From positions 726,778 to 790,777 of the forward strand of contig NZ_LMNI01000010.1 in NCBI RefSeq assembly GCF_001422925.1: a stretch of 64,000 nucleotides of DNA, written 5' to 3'. This DNA is from Microbacterium sp. Leaf288 (lineage in GTDB: Bacteria; Actinomycetota; Actinomycetes; Actinomycetales; Microbacteriaceae). Under the pieces are notes generated by a model. That model was not told where the DNA came from, made no database searches, and saw only the letters and a program-made list of their open reading frames with translations. Both the position numbers and the translations under genes were made by a program. Shown here piece by piece: positions 24,650 through 33,375 of this stretch. The stretch's first letter is position 1; each line of letters opens with the position of its first letter.

Positions 24650-26677
24650 TCAGGCCGCCACGGGTACACGCGCTTCGGCCTCTTCGAGCTCCTTCGGTGC
24701 GATCCACTTCTTGAGAGCGATCACCGTGAGGGCCGAGACGACCGTGCCCGCCGCGAGAGCGATCAGGAAGCCCCAGATCGGGTTGATCGCGAAGAGGACG
24801 AAGATGCCGCCGTGAGGCGCCAGGGACTCGACGGCGAACGCCATGCTGAGGGCGCCCGTGACCGCGCCGCCCGCCATCATCGCGGGGATGACGCGCAGCG
24901 GGTCCGCCGCGGCGAACGGGATCGCGCCCTCGCTGATGAACGCCGCGCCCAGCAGCCAGGCCGCCTTGCCGTTCTCACGCTCGACCGGGGGGAACATGTT
25001 GCGTGCGAGCACCGTCGACGCCAGCGCCATCGCGAGCGGCGGGACCATGCCGGCGGTCATGACCGCGGCCATGATCAGGTACGGCGTGGTGTTATCCGCC
25101 GAAGCGGACGCAAGGCCCGCGACCGCGAACGCGTACGCGACCTTGTTGACCGGACCACCCAGGTCGAAGCACATCATGAGACCGAGGATCACGCCGACGA
25201 GGATGATCGCGCCGGTCGCGGCGAGGCCCGTGAGCCAGTCGTTCAGCCCGACCATCAGGGTCGCGATGGGGCGGCCGAGGAACAGGATCATGAGCCCCGA
25301 CGCCACGATCGACGCCACGAGCGGGATGATCACGACGGGCATGAGGCCGCGCAGCCAGCGCGGGGCGTTGAATCGCCCGATCCACCATGCGACGTAACCC
25401 GCGAGCAGACCGCCGATGATGCCGCCGATGAACCCGGCGCCCATCAGCGCGGCGATCGCGCCGGCGACGAAGCCGGGCGCGATGCCGGGCCTGTCCGCGA
25501 TCGCGAAGGCGATGTAGCCGGCCAGCGCCGAGACGAGGAAGCCCATCGACGTCACACCGATCACGAAGAACACCGACCCGAAGTACTGGGCGAGCCCGCC
25601 CTCCGGAAGCGCCCACAGGGCGTTGTCCTTGATGACGGTGAACGCCGCGTCGTCCGCGTTGACGTTGACGCCGCCGATGAGGAAGCCGAGGGCGATCAGC
25701 AGACCGCCGCCCGCGACGAACGGGATCATGTAGCTGACGCCGGTGAGGAGGATCCGCTGGATGCGGGCACCCCACGACATCGTCTCGGCGGGGGCCGCAG
25801 CGGCGGCGGCCGCCTCTCCCCCCACGCGGGTGGCCGACGGGTCGTTCGCGGCGGCGACGGCCTCCGAGATCAGCTGATCGGGCTGCTCGATGCCGCGCTT
25901 GACGCCCGAGCGCACGACCGGCTTGCCGGCGAACCGCTGCGGTTCCCGTACGTCGACGTCGGTGGCGAAGATCACGGCGTCGGCGTTGCGGATGACGTCC
26001 GCCGGAAGCGCCTGGTAGCCGCTGGAGCCCTGCGGCTCGACGACGAGGTCGATCCCGGCCTTCTTGCCCGCCGCGGTGAGGGCGTCGGCGGCCATGAACG
26101 TGTGCGCGATGCCGGTCGCGCAGGCCGTGACCGCGACGACGCGTGCCGGGCGGCCGTCGACGACGAGGCCCGATGCGGCGCTGGGCACCGAGGCCGCGGC
26201 AGCCGGAGCGGGCGCTGCGGCCTCGCGCTCCCCGATCGCCGCCTGCACGATCGCGACCACGTCGTCGTCGGACGACGCGGCGCGCAGTCCCGCGGTGAAG
26301 TCCTCCTGCATGAGGCTGCGGGCGAGCTTCGAGAGCACCGCGAGGTGCGCCTCGGCGGCGTCCGCGGGGGCCGCGATGAGGAATACGAGATCGGCGGCGC
26401 CGTCCGGCGCACCGAAATCGACGCCCGGGTTCAGTCGCGCGAAGGCGAGGGACGGGGTCGACACCGCGGCGCTCTTGGCGTGCGGGATGGCGATGCCGCC
26501 GGGAAGCCCGGTCTCGTCCTTCTCTTCGCGGGCCCACGCGTCGGCGAAGAGCGCTTCGGCGTCGGTCGCGCGACCCTGCGCGACCACACGTGCGGCGAGG
26601 GCCCGGATGACGGCGGCCTTGTCGGCGCCCAGCGGGACGTCGAGACTCACCAGGCCTGGGGTGATGGTGTCGGACAC
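24650..26677 (-). CDS. fruA: PTS fructose transporter subunit IIABC
   Basis: A 675-residue membrane permease that imports fructose and phosphorylates it at C1. The EIIA domain has GIAIPHAKS with phospho-His66. An Ala/Pro linker (~150-168) leads to EIIB with VTACATGIAHTFMAA and phospho-Cys186. The EIIC domain starts near residue 290 with about nine membrane segments. The domain order A-B-C in one chain is the actinobacterial FruA form. It lies 38 nt after fruK in the same operon. Confidence 0.96.
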   Translation of the reverse strand: MSDTITPGLVSLDVPLGADKAAVIRALAARVVAQGRATDAEALFADAWAREEKDETGLPGGIAIPHAKSAAVSTPSLAFARLNPGVDFGAPDGAADLVFLIAAPADAAEAHLAVLSKLARSLMQEDFTAGLRAASSDDDVVAIVQAAIGEREAAAPAPAAAASVPSAASGLVVDGRPARVVAVTACATGIAHTFMAADALTAAGKKAGIDLVVEPQGSSGYQALPADVIRNADAVIFATDVDVREPQRFAGKPVVRSGVKRGIEQPDQLISEAVAAANDPSATRVGGEAAAAAAAPAETMSWGARIQRILLTGVSYMIPFVAGGGLLIALGFLIGGVNVNADDAAFTVIKDNALWALPEGGLAQYFGSVFFVIGVTSMGFLVSALAGYIAFAIADRPGIAPGFVAGAIAALMGAGFIGGIIGGLLAGYVAWWIGRFNAPRWLRGLMPVVIIPLVASIVASGLMILFLGRPIATLMVGLNDWLTGLAATGAIILVGVILGLMMCFDLGGPVNKVAYAFAVAGLASASADNTTPYLIMAAVMTAGMVPPLAMALASTVLARNMFPPVERENGKAAWLLGAAFISEGAIPFAAADPLRVIPAMMAGGAVTGALSMAFAVESLAPHGGIFVLFAINPIWGFLIALAAGTVVSALTVIALKKWIAPKELEEAEARVPVAA

Positions 26678-26715
26678 GGTGACCTCCTGCGGTCGTGGGG
26701 TGTGGTGGGTGGGTG

Positions 26716-27657
26716 TCAGTCGAGACGCGTGACAGGCACGTCGCCGGTGGGAAGGTCTGCGGGAGCCGGCGCTTTCGTGCCGGGAAGGGATGCTGCGGCC
26801 GACCCGTACCGGACCGCGAGGCGCAGCCGCTCGTCCTGGTCGGCGCCGCGCGTCGCAGCGAGCACGTATCCCGCGAGCGAGCTGTCGCCCGCGCCGACGG
26901 TGCTCACGACCTGGATCGGCGGCGGCGTGGCCGCCCAGGCGCCCTCGGCGGCGACGAGCACGGCACCGCGGGAGCCGAGGGTGATGAGCGCCGCCCGCAC
27001 GCGGGCGGGAACGAGAACGCGCGCCACGTCGAGCACCGCCTGCGGGTCGGCGCCGTCGATGGCGACGCCGGCGAGCTCGGCGAGCTCTTCGTCGTTCGGC
27101 TTGATGAGATCGGGCGCGCCGTCTGCGACGACGGCGGTGAGCGCCGGGCCGGAGGTGTCGACAGCGATGAGCGGGGCGTCCGCGCCGTGCGCGCGGCGAA
27201 CGGCGGCGATCACGCGCACGTAGAAGTCATCGGCGACGCCGGGAGGCAACGAGCCGGCCAGCACCAGCCAACGCGCGCCCACGGATGCGGAGACCACCGC
27301 GTCGATCACCGCGGAGACCTCGTCGGGCGAGAGTTCCGCACCCGGCAGGTTCAGCTTCGTGGTGACCCCGGCGGGGTCGGTGATCGCGATGTTCGCGCGC
27401 ACGTTGCCGTGGATCGGAACGCGCCGTGCGTCGACCTCGGCCGCGCGGAGGGCCGCGTCGAACGGATCACCCGGCGCGAGCGGCAGCACCGCGGTGCAGT
27501 CCTCGCCCGCGGCGGCGACGGCGCGGGCGACGTTGATGCCCTTGCCGCCGGCGTCCTCCCGTGCGGAGGCTGCGCTCTGCACGTCTCCGACCTGCAGAGG
27601 GGCGGGGAGCATCACCGTGCGGTCGAGGGACGGGTTGGCGGTGAGCGTCACGATCAT
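26716..27657 (-). CDS. fruK: 1-phosphofructokinase
   Basis: It phosphorylates fructose-1-phosphate to fructose-1,6-bisphosphate. It is 313 residues in the PfkB/ribokinase fold, with GGKGINVARAVAAAG near residue 38, KPNDEELAELAG, and the C-terminal signature STVGAGDSSLAGYVLA (catalytic Asp in GAGD). It overlaps the regulator fruR by 4 nt (ATGA). Confidence 0.96.
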   Translation of the reverse strand: MIVTLTANPSLDRTVMLPAPLQVGDVQSAASAREDAGGKGINVARAVAAAGEDCTAVLPLAPGDPFDAALRAAEVDARRVPIHGNVRANIAITDPAGVTTKLNLPGAELSPDEVSAVIDAVVSASVGARWLVLAGSLPPGVADDFYVRVIAAVRRAHGADAPLIAVDTSGPALTAVVADGAPDLIKPNDEELAELAGVAIDGADPQAVLDVARVLVPARVRAALITLGSRGAVLVAAEGAWAATPPPIQVVSTVGAGDSSLAGYVLAATRGADQDERLRLAVRYGSAAASLPGTKAPAPADLPTGDVPVTRLD

Positions 27658-28433
27658 GCGAGCCAGACCTCCACATCGGCGTCCGCGAGCGCGGACGCGA
27701 GTTCTGCGTCGGGTGCGGCATCCGTCACCAGCACGTCGATGTCGGACAGCGACGCGAAGCCGACGAGCAGCTCCGCACCGAGCTTCTCGGCGTCGGCCAC
27801 GACCACCACCCGACGCGCCGACTCGACGATGGCGCGCTTCACAGCCGCCTCGTCGGGGTCGGGCGTGCTGAGACCGAACGTCGCGGAGACACCGTTGGTG
27901 CCGACGAAGGCGACGTCGGGACGCAGGGCGCCGATGGCGCGGACCGTGTCGGCGCCGACGGCCGCGGCGGTGAGTCCGCGCACGCGACCCCCGACCAGCG
28001 AGAGCGAGGCGCCCGGGATGCCGGCCAGCGTGTTTCCGAGTGTCAGCGAGTGCGTGACGACCTCGATCCGAGCGCTCGAGAGGCGCGGGATCAACGCCGA
28101 GGCGACGGCCGAGGTGGTCGTGCCGGCGTCGAGGAAGACGGATCCGGTGAATTCGGCGCCGAGGGCGTCCAGGGCGCGCTGACCGATGGCGGCCTTGGCG
28201 CCGCCGTGGTGCTCGAGGCGCTCAGCGAGCGAGGGCTCGCGCGTGCTGGCGCGCTCCCGGCTCACCGCTCCCCCGTGAACGCGGCGCAGCGCGCCGGCGG
28301 ACTCGAGGTGATCGAGATCGCGACGGATGGTCTCGGTCGTGACGTCGAAGCGCTCGGCGAGCTCGACGACGCTCACGCGGCTCCGCTCTGCCACCAGGAG
28401 CTCGATCTGCTCGTGGCGCTCCGTCGCGTACAT
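27654..28433 (-). CDS. fruR: DeoR-family transcriptional regulator of the fructose operon
   Basis: A 259-residue repressor. The N-terminal DeoR helix-turn-helix is MYATERHEQIELLVAERSRVSVVELAERFDVTTETIRRDLDHLESAGALRRVHGGA. The C-terminal sugar-phosphate-sensing domain includes FLDAGTTTSAVA and VGADTVRAIGALRPDVAFVGTNGVS. The effector is probably fructose-1-phosphate (or FBP). ATG 28433 has GGAGGG upstream. It heads the operon it presumably represses, behind TGTGGGA repeats. Confidence 0.93.
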   Translation of the reverse strand: MYATERHEQIELLVAERSRVSVVELAERFDVTTETIRRDLDHLESAGALRRVHGGAVSRERASTREPSLAERLEHHGGAKAAIGQRALDALGAEFTGSVFLDAGTTTSAVASALIPRLSSARIEVVTHSLTLGNTLAGIPGASLSLVGGRVRGLTAAAVGADTVRAIGALRPDVAFVGTNGVSATFGLSTPDPDEAAVKRAIVESARRVVVVADAEKLGAELLVGFASLSDIDVLVTDAAPDAELASALADADVEVWLA

Positions 28434-28508
28434 GTGGGACAACCCTCCGTTGGATTCCCACACAATACAACACAGTCCCACATAAACGCAAGAGAGTATC
28501 GTCGTACG
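28434..28508. promoter_or_regulatory. fru operon operator/promoter and divergent leaderless promoter
   Basis: TGTGGGA occurs twice on the minus strand exactly 20 bp apart (28456-28462 and 28476-28482), and once on the plus strand at the fruR start (28433-28439). The minus-strand promoter is TTGCGT (28486-28491) and TATTGT (28462-28467) with an 18-bp spacer, so the repeats cover the -10 and spacer. On the plus strand -10 TATCGT (28497-28502) ends 6 nt before the phosphotransferase GTG. This is an AT-rich island in the window. Confidence 0.65.
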
Positions 28509-29429
28509 GTGCCCGACAAACCCGCCGCTGAGGTCTCGTTCGACACCGCACTCATCCGAGGACTGCTCGCCGACCAGGCGCTCGCGACCATCCCCGCCGC
28601 CCGCGAGCTGCCGCTCCGGAAGGTCGCGGAGGGCTGGGACAGCGAGGTGTGGCGGCTGGGTGGCGAGTACGCCGTGCGACTCCCCCGCCGCGCGCTCGCC
28701 GCACCCCTGGTCCTGCACGAGCAGGCCGTGCTGCCGGGGGTGGCCGAGCGGCTCGCGCCGCTGGACGTGCGCGTTCCGGCGCCCGTGGTGGCCGGTGTGG
28801 CGGGCCACGGCTACCCCTGGGCGTGGTCCGTCGTGCCGTGGATCGACGGCGTCTCCGCTCTGGACCAGCCGCGCGCCGAGCGCGGCGAATGGGCCGACAC
28901 GCTCGCTCGCGCGCTCGTGGCACTGCATGCCGACGCACCGGAGGATCACCCGGTCAATCCCTTCCGCGGTGTGCCCCTCGCCGCTCGCACGGGCGCTGTC
29001 GAGGAGCGACTGCGCACGCTGCGCGCGGGAGGCCTCCTCGACGACACTTCAGCGGACGCCGTGCACGCGCTGTGGCAGGCGGGACTCGAAGCGGCTGCGT
29101 GGGATCGGACGCCGGTGTGGATCCACGGCGACCTGCACCCGGGCAATCTGGTCGCGCGCGACGGCGCGCTCGCCGGAATCATCGACTTCGGCGACGTCAC
29201 CGCGGGCGACCCGGCCTACGATCTGGCGGTCGCCTGGCTGGCATTCGACGCCGCGGGTCGCGAACGGTTCATCACGGCGGCGGGCTCAGCCTACGACGCC
29301 GACGTCTGGGTGCGAGCGCACGCCTGGGCTGCCGCCGTCGTGCTCATGCTGCTGGCACACAGCGACGACAACCCCGCCTACTTCGCGCTGGGACGGGATG
29401 CTGCCACCGAGGTGCTCGCAGACGCCTGA
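28509..29429 (+). CDS. Aminoglycoside phosphotransferase-family kinase
   Basis: A 306-residue APH/choline-kinase-fold protein. VAEGWDSEVWRLGGEYAVRLPRR holds the ATP-binding Lys region (here Arg-rich: AVRLPRR, as in many APH-like proteins). The catalytic loop is WIHGDLHPGNLVARDGALAGIIDFGDVTAGDPAYDLA (HGDxHxxN and DFGD). The real substrate may be a small metabolite; an antibiotic is not implied. GTG 28509 is set by a -10 TATCGT 6 nt upstream. Divergent from fruR and sharing its regulatory gap. Confidence 0.9.
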   Translation: MPDKPAAEVSFDTALIRGLLADQALATIPAARELPLRKVAEGWDSEVWRLGGEYAVRLPRRALAAPLVLHEQAVLPGVAERLAPLDVRVPAPVVAGVAGHGYPWAWSVVPWIDGVSALDQPRAERGEWADTLARALVALHADAPEDHPVNPFRGVPLAARTGAVEERLRTLRAGGLLDDTSADAVHALWQAGLEAAAWDRTPVWIHGDLHPGNLVARDGALAGIIDFGDVTAGDPAYDLAVAWLAFDAAGRERFITAAGSAYDADVWVRAHAWAAAVVLMLLAHSDDNPAYFALGRDAATEVLADA

Positions 29430-29460
29430 GGCCGCGATATCCATGTTCGATGGAAAACGA

Positions 29461-29485
29461 AAAACCCCCGCTCAGCGGGGGTTTT
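29461..29485. terminator. Bidirectional rho-independent terminator
   Basis: CCCCCGC / GCGGGGG stem (29465-29471, 29475-29481), flanked by AAAA and TTTT, so it works for the phosphotransferase gene (+) and for tRNA-Gln (-). It is the most canonical intrinsic terminator in the window. Confidence 0.9.
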
Positions 29486-29491
29486 CTCGTT

Positions 29492-29566
29492 TGGCTGGGG
29501 TACCTGGACTCGAACCAAGAACAACTGAACCAGAATCAGCCGTGTTGCCAATTACACCATACCCCA
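29492..29566 (-). tRNA. tRNA-Gln (anticodon CUG)
   Basis: Cloverleaf on the minus strand. The acceptor TGGGGTA pairs with TACCCCA, with discriminator G and encoded CCA. The anticodon stem GCTGA/TCAGT has loop TTCTGGT, giving CUG (Gln, CAG). The T-arm contains GGTTCGAGTCC. It lies between gltX and the shared terminator, so it may be co-transcribed with gltX or have its own promoter. Confidence 0.94.
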
Positions 29567-29635
29567 AGGCTGTCAGCCGAAGCCGTGCCGAGGAATGAGT
29601 CTACGCGACGCAGGCACGTGCTCCAAACCGAGCCG

Positions 29636-31165
29636 TCACCCGCGCGCGTCGAGCAGTGCTCCGAGGCGGCGGATCGACTCGGACTTGCCGAGCAGCTCCA
29701 TCGACTCGAACAGCGGCGGTGACACCCGACGGCCGCTCAGCGCGACGCGCAGCGGGCCGTAGGCGATGCGGGGCTTGAGACCGAGGCCCCCGTCCTCCGC
29801 GGGCGAGATCAGCGCGCCGGCGAGGGCGTCCTGCACCGCGGCGGCGGTGAACTCGGTGTCGGGCACGAGCTCGAGGGCGCCGACCGAGGCGACCAGCACC
29901 TCATTCGTGTTCGCCGGCAGCGATGCAAGGGCGTCGTCCTGATAGCCGACGGTGTCGGTGAACAGGAAGCCGAGCAGTCCCGGCGCATCACCGAGCAGCT
30001 GCATGCGCTCCTGCACGAGCGGGGCGGCGGAGGCGAGCATGGCCGCCTGGGCCGGCGTCGGGTTCTCGTCGACCACTCCGGCAGCGGCCAGGTACGGCAC
30101 CAGCCGATCGGCGAAGTCTCGGGGCTGCAGCATCCGGATGTGGTCGCCGTTGATGGACTCCGCCTTCTTCTGGTCGAAGCGCGCGGGGTTCGGGTTGACG
30201 TCGACGATGTCGAACGCCGCCACGAGCTCCTCGAGGGAGAACACGTCGCGGTCGGGGCCGATCGACCAGCCGAGGAGAGCGAGGTAGTTGAGCAGGCCCT
30301 CGTGGATGAAGCCCTTGTCGCGCTGCAGGAACAGGTCGGCCTTCGGGTCGCGCTTGGAGAGCTTCTTGTTGCCCTCCTCGCCGAGCACGAGCGGCATGTG
30401 TGCGAACCGCGGGACGAACGATGTGACGCCGGCATCGACCAGTGCGCTGTACAGCGCGAGCTGACGGGCGGTCGACGGCATGAGGTCCTCGCCGCGGATG
30501 ACGTGGGTGATGCCCATGAGTGCGTCGTCGACGGGGTTCACGAACGGATACAGCGGCACGCCGCCCGCGCGCACGAGGACGAAGTCGGGGAACGAACCCG
30601 CCGGGAAGGTCACCTCGCCGCGGATCAGGTCGACGTAGGTGAGGTCCTCGTCGGGGACCCGCAGGCGCCACGCGGGCTCACGGCCCTCGGCGCGGAAGTC
30701 CGCCTTCTGCTCGTCGGTGAGGTCACGGTCATAGTTGTCGTAGCCGAGCTGCTTCGCGCGGCCGTTCGCCTCGTTGCGGGCGTCGATCTCCTCGGCCGTC
30801 GAGTAGCTCTCGTACACGGCTCCGGCGGCGATGAGCTTGTCGAGCACCTCACGATAGATGTGGTGGCGCTGCGACTGGCGGTACGGGGCGTGGGGGCCGC
30901 CGAGCTCGACCCCCTCGTCCCAGTCGATCTTGAGCCAGCGGAGGGCGTCGAGAAGCTGCTGGTAGCTCTCCTCGCTGTCGCGCGCCGCGTCGGTGTCTTC
31001 GATGCGGAACACGAGCTTGCCCCCGGTATGACGCGCATACGCCCAGTTGAACAGCACCGTGCGGATCAGTCCGACGTGCGGAAGACCGGTCGGCGAAGGG
31101 CAGAACCGGACGCGGACGTCGGTGCCGGTGGCGGTCGTGGTGCGAGGATCAGGCGAAGAAGACAT
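29636..31165 (-). CDS. gltX: Glutamyl-tRNA synthetase
   Basis: It charges tRNA-Glu with glutamate. It is a 509-residue class I synthetase. The HIGH-like motif is [42 protein letters not shown] (PHVG near residue 30), and KKLSKRD is the KMSKS motif near residue 268. ATG 31165 gives the family N-terminus; a GTG 3 nt upstream is possible because -10 TAGACT (31174-31179) lies close by. The frame stays open far upstream but that part is antisense-like noise. tRNA-Gln and two tRNA-Glu genes lie nearby. Confidence 0.97.
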   Translation of the reverse strand: MSSSPDPRTTTATGTDVRVRFCPSPTGLPHVGLIRTVLFNWAYARHTGGKLVFRIEDTDAARDSEESYQQLLDALRWLKIDWDEGVELGGPHAPYRQSQRHHIYREVLDKLIAAGAVYESYSTAEEIDARNEANGRAKQLGYDNYDRDLTDEQKADFRAEGREPAWRLRVPDEDLTYVDLIRGEVTFPAGSFPDFVLVRAGGVPLYPFVNPVDDALMGITHVIRGEDLMPSTARQLALYSALVDAGVTSFVPRFAHMPLVLGEEGNKKLSKRDPKADLFLQRDKGFIHEGLLNYLALLGWSIGPDRDVFSLEELVAAFDIVDVNPNPARFDQKKAESINGDHIRMLQPRDFADRLVPYLAAAGVVDENPTPAQAAMLASAAPLVQERMQLLGDAPGLLGFLFTDTVGYQDDALASLPANTNEVLVASVGALELVPDTEFTAAAVQDALAGALISPAEDGGLGLKPRIAYGPLRVALSGRRVSPPLFESMELLGKSESIRRLGALLDARG

Positions 31166-31176
31166 CACCCCTGAGT

Positions 31177-32148
31177 CTAGTTGCGGGATGCTGCGGAACC
31201 AGGCTCGGCCAGGGGCTCGGCGATGAGCCGCGCAAGGGCGTTCAGCGTCGCGCGCACCGCGGGAACGCGGTCCGCGCCGCGCGCCGTCACGGTGTGGATG
31301 CGACGCTGCTCCCCCGCCGGCAGCGGCACCACCGCCACCCCCGGCAGCTGCGGGAACGACTCGACCGCCATCCGGGGCAGCGTCGCGACGCCGATCCCCT
31401 GCGCGACGAGCCCTTCGACGGCGACGAAGTTGTCGGTCTCGAACGCGATGCGCGGCGCGAACCCGGCGCGCCCGCACAGCTCGAGCAGGTGACCCCGGCA
31501 GCGCGGGCACCCGGCGATCCAGTCGTCGTCGGCAAGGGTCGCGACATCGATGATCTCCGCGGTCGCCGCCGGGTGCTCCGCGGGAAGCACCGCGAGCAGC
31601 TCGTCGGCGCCGACCGTCTGCACGGCGAGGCCGCGGGCGCTCGAGCCGTGCGGATCGTCGCGGTCGCCCGGGTAGCTGAAGGTGAGGGCGATGTCGGTGC
31701 GGTCCTCTCGCACGGCCTCGACGGCCTCCGGGGGCTCCGCCTCGACGTAGGTGAGGGAGATTCCCGGATGCCGCTGCGCGAGGTCCGCGAGCAGGCGCGG
31801 CACGATCGTGGGCGAGGCCGACGGGAAGCCGACGAGGCGCACGCGCGCGGCGCGGAGACCGCGGAGCTCGGCGAGCTCGCCGGCGGCAGCATCCAGAGCC
31901 GTCGTCACGGCGGGAGCGTGCCGCGCGAGGATGCGGCCGGCGTCGGTGAGGCGCACGCTGCGACCGACACGTTCGACGAGCGCGACCCCGAGGCGCTGTT
32001 CGAGGCGCTTGAGCTGCTGACTCACCGCGGGCTGGCTGTAGCCGAGAGCGAGGGCGGCGCCCGTGATGGACCCTTCGTCGGCGATCGCCTTCACGACGCG
32101 CAGTTCGCGCGCGTCGAAGCCCGGGTCGTCGTCCCACGCATCCGTCAT
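31177..32148 (-). CDS. LysR-family transcriptional regulator
   Basis: A 323-residue regulator. The N-terminal winged HTH is [61 protein letters not shown]. The periplasmic-binding-protein-like effector domain follows ([52 protein letters not shown]). The unusual CPRCRG pair in the effector domain could bind metal or form a disulfide. It is divergent from the D-amino-acid cluster and probably controls it. ATG 32148 lies 6 nt after a perfect -10 TATGAT (32155-32160), so it is leaderless. Confidence 0.93.
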   Translation of the reverse strand: MTDAWDDDPGFDARELRVVKAIADEGSITGAALALGYSQPAVSQQLKRLEQRLGVALVERVGRSVRLTDAGRILARHAPAVTTALDAAAGELAELRGLRAARVRLVGFPSASPTIVPRLLADLAQRHPGISLTYVEAEPPEAVEAVREDRTDIALTFSYPGDRDDPHGSSARGLAVQTVGADELLAVLPAEHPAATAEIIDVATLADDDWIAGCPRCRGHLLELCGRAGFAPRIAFETDNFVAVEGLVAQGIGVATLPRMAVESFPQLPGVAVVPLPAGEQRRIHTVTARGADRVPAVRATLNALARLIAEPLAEPGSAASRN

Positions 32149-32229
32149 GCATGAATCATAAGTCTTTGTTATGTCCAGCATGGAACACCTGCCATAGACG
32201 TAGGCAATCGCCGCCGTCAACCTGGATGC
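32149..32229. promoter_or_regulatory. LysR box and divergent promoters
   Basis: ATAA-N7-TTAT (32158-32172) is a T-N11-A LysR-type inverted repeat that overlaps the TATGAT -10 (32155-32160) of the LysR gene, consistent with autorepression. On the plus strand CAACCT (32218-32223) ends 6 nt before the ATG of the PLP-enzyme gene, a weak leaderless candidate. Confidence 0.55.
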
Positions 32230-33297
32230 ATGCCCGCGATCGCTCCTCACCCCACTGTCGACGCCGCGAGGCGTGAGTTCACCGGAGGCCGCGACTACCT
32301 CGCGGCGTGCACGGTGGGCCTGCCGAGCCGCGCGACGCGACGCGCCGTGGTGGCGGACCTCGACGCGTCCGCCTCGGGCCGCCCCGACCTCGCCGCCTAC
32401 TGTGCGGCGGTCGAGCGCTCGCGGGCGCTGTTCGCCTCCCTCGTCGGCGTCGGGGCCGAACGGGTGGCCATCGGCTCGCAGACCTCGGTCGCGGCGGGAA
32501 TGGTGGCTTCCGCGCTCCCCCGCGGCGCGGAGGTGCTCGTGCCCGACGGCGAGTTCTCGTCGCTCGTACTGCCGTTCATCCACTCCGGCCGCGGGCTCGT
32601 CGTGCGCACCGCGCCGCTGGCCGACCTGGCAGCGCACGTGCGTCCGACCACGGCGCTGATCGCGTTCTCCGTCGTGCAGTCGGCGACAGGGGAGGTGGCG
32701 GATGCTGCGGCGATCGCCGCCGCAGCGGCCGCGCACGATGCCCTCACGCTGTGCGACGCGACGCAGGCCGTCGGCTGGCTTCGCGTCGAGGCATCCGTCT
32801 TCGATGCCGTCGTGTGCCACGCGTACAAGTGGCTCTGCGCGCCGCGGGGTGTGTCGTTCCTGACCGTGTCGGACCGCCTGGGTGCGCGCATGACACCGCT
32901 CAACGCCGGCTGGTATGCCGGGGACGATCCCTGGTCGTCGTGCTACGGCACGGAGGTCGAACTCGCATCCGATGCCCGCCGCTTCGACGTGTCGCCGGCG
33001 TGGCAAGCCTTCGTCGGCGCAGCCCCGGCACTCGGGCTCTTCGCGTCGCTGGATCCTGCGGAGCTCCATGAGCACGCGACCGGGCTCGCTGCGGCCTTCC
33101 GCACCGGCCTCGGCCTCGCACAGCCGGAGCGCGCGTCGGCGATCGTCACGTGGGACGACCTGGACGGGTGCGACCTCGCACGACTGACCGCGGCGGGGAT
33201 CACCGCATCCGGCCGGTCGGGCCGCGCACGCGTGGCGTTCCACGTCTTCAACGACGCCGACGACGTCGACCTCGCACTCGCGGCGCTGGGCCACTGA
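32230..33297 (+). CDS. Class V aminotransferase-fold PLP enzyme
   Basis: A 355-residue fold-type I PLP enzyme of the cysteine-desulfurase / isopenicillin-N-epimerase class. The visible signature is TLCDATQAVGWLRVEASVFDAVVCHAYKWLCAPRGVSFLTVS: Asp binds the PLP nitrogen, Gln stacks, and Lys of AYKW forms the Schiff base. Reaction unknown; an epimerase, lyase or transaminase on amino acids fits its place at the head of the D-amino-acid cluster. It precedes the D-aminoacylase by 78 nt. Confidence 0.85.
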   Translation: MPAIAPHPTVDAARREFTGGRDYLAACTVGLPSRATRRAVVADLDASASGRPDLAAYCAAVERSRALFASLVGVGAERVAIGSQTSVAAGMVASALPRGAEVLVPDGEFSSLVLPFIHSGRGLVVRTAPLADLAAHVRPTTALIAFSVVQSATGEVADAAAIAAAAAAHDALTLCDATQAVGWLRVEASVFDAVVCHAYKWLCAPRGVSFLTVSDRLGARMTPLNAGWYAGDDPWSSCYGTEVELASDARRFDVSPAWQAFVGAAPALGLFASLDPAELHEHATGLAAAFRTGLGLAQPERASAIVTWDDLDGCDLARLTAAGITASGRSGRARVAFHVFNDADDVDLALAALGH

Positions 33298-33375
33298 CGG
33301 CACGCCCTCGGCGCATTCCGGCGACTGCGTAGACTGCCAACGCGGGTCAGCCGGGCCCCGCACGACGGAGGCCGC

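Noticed and set aside
29636..32152. An 838-codon frame containing gltX
   Set aside because: Residues before [10 protein letters not shown] are Arg/Ala-rich sequence from another frame of the LysR gene; HIGH and KMSKS motifs fix the start at 31165.
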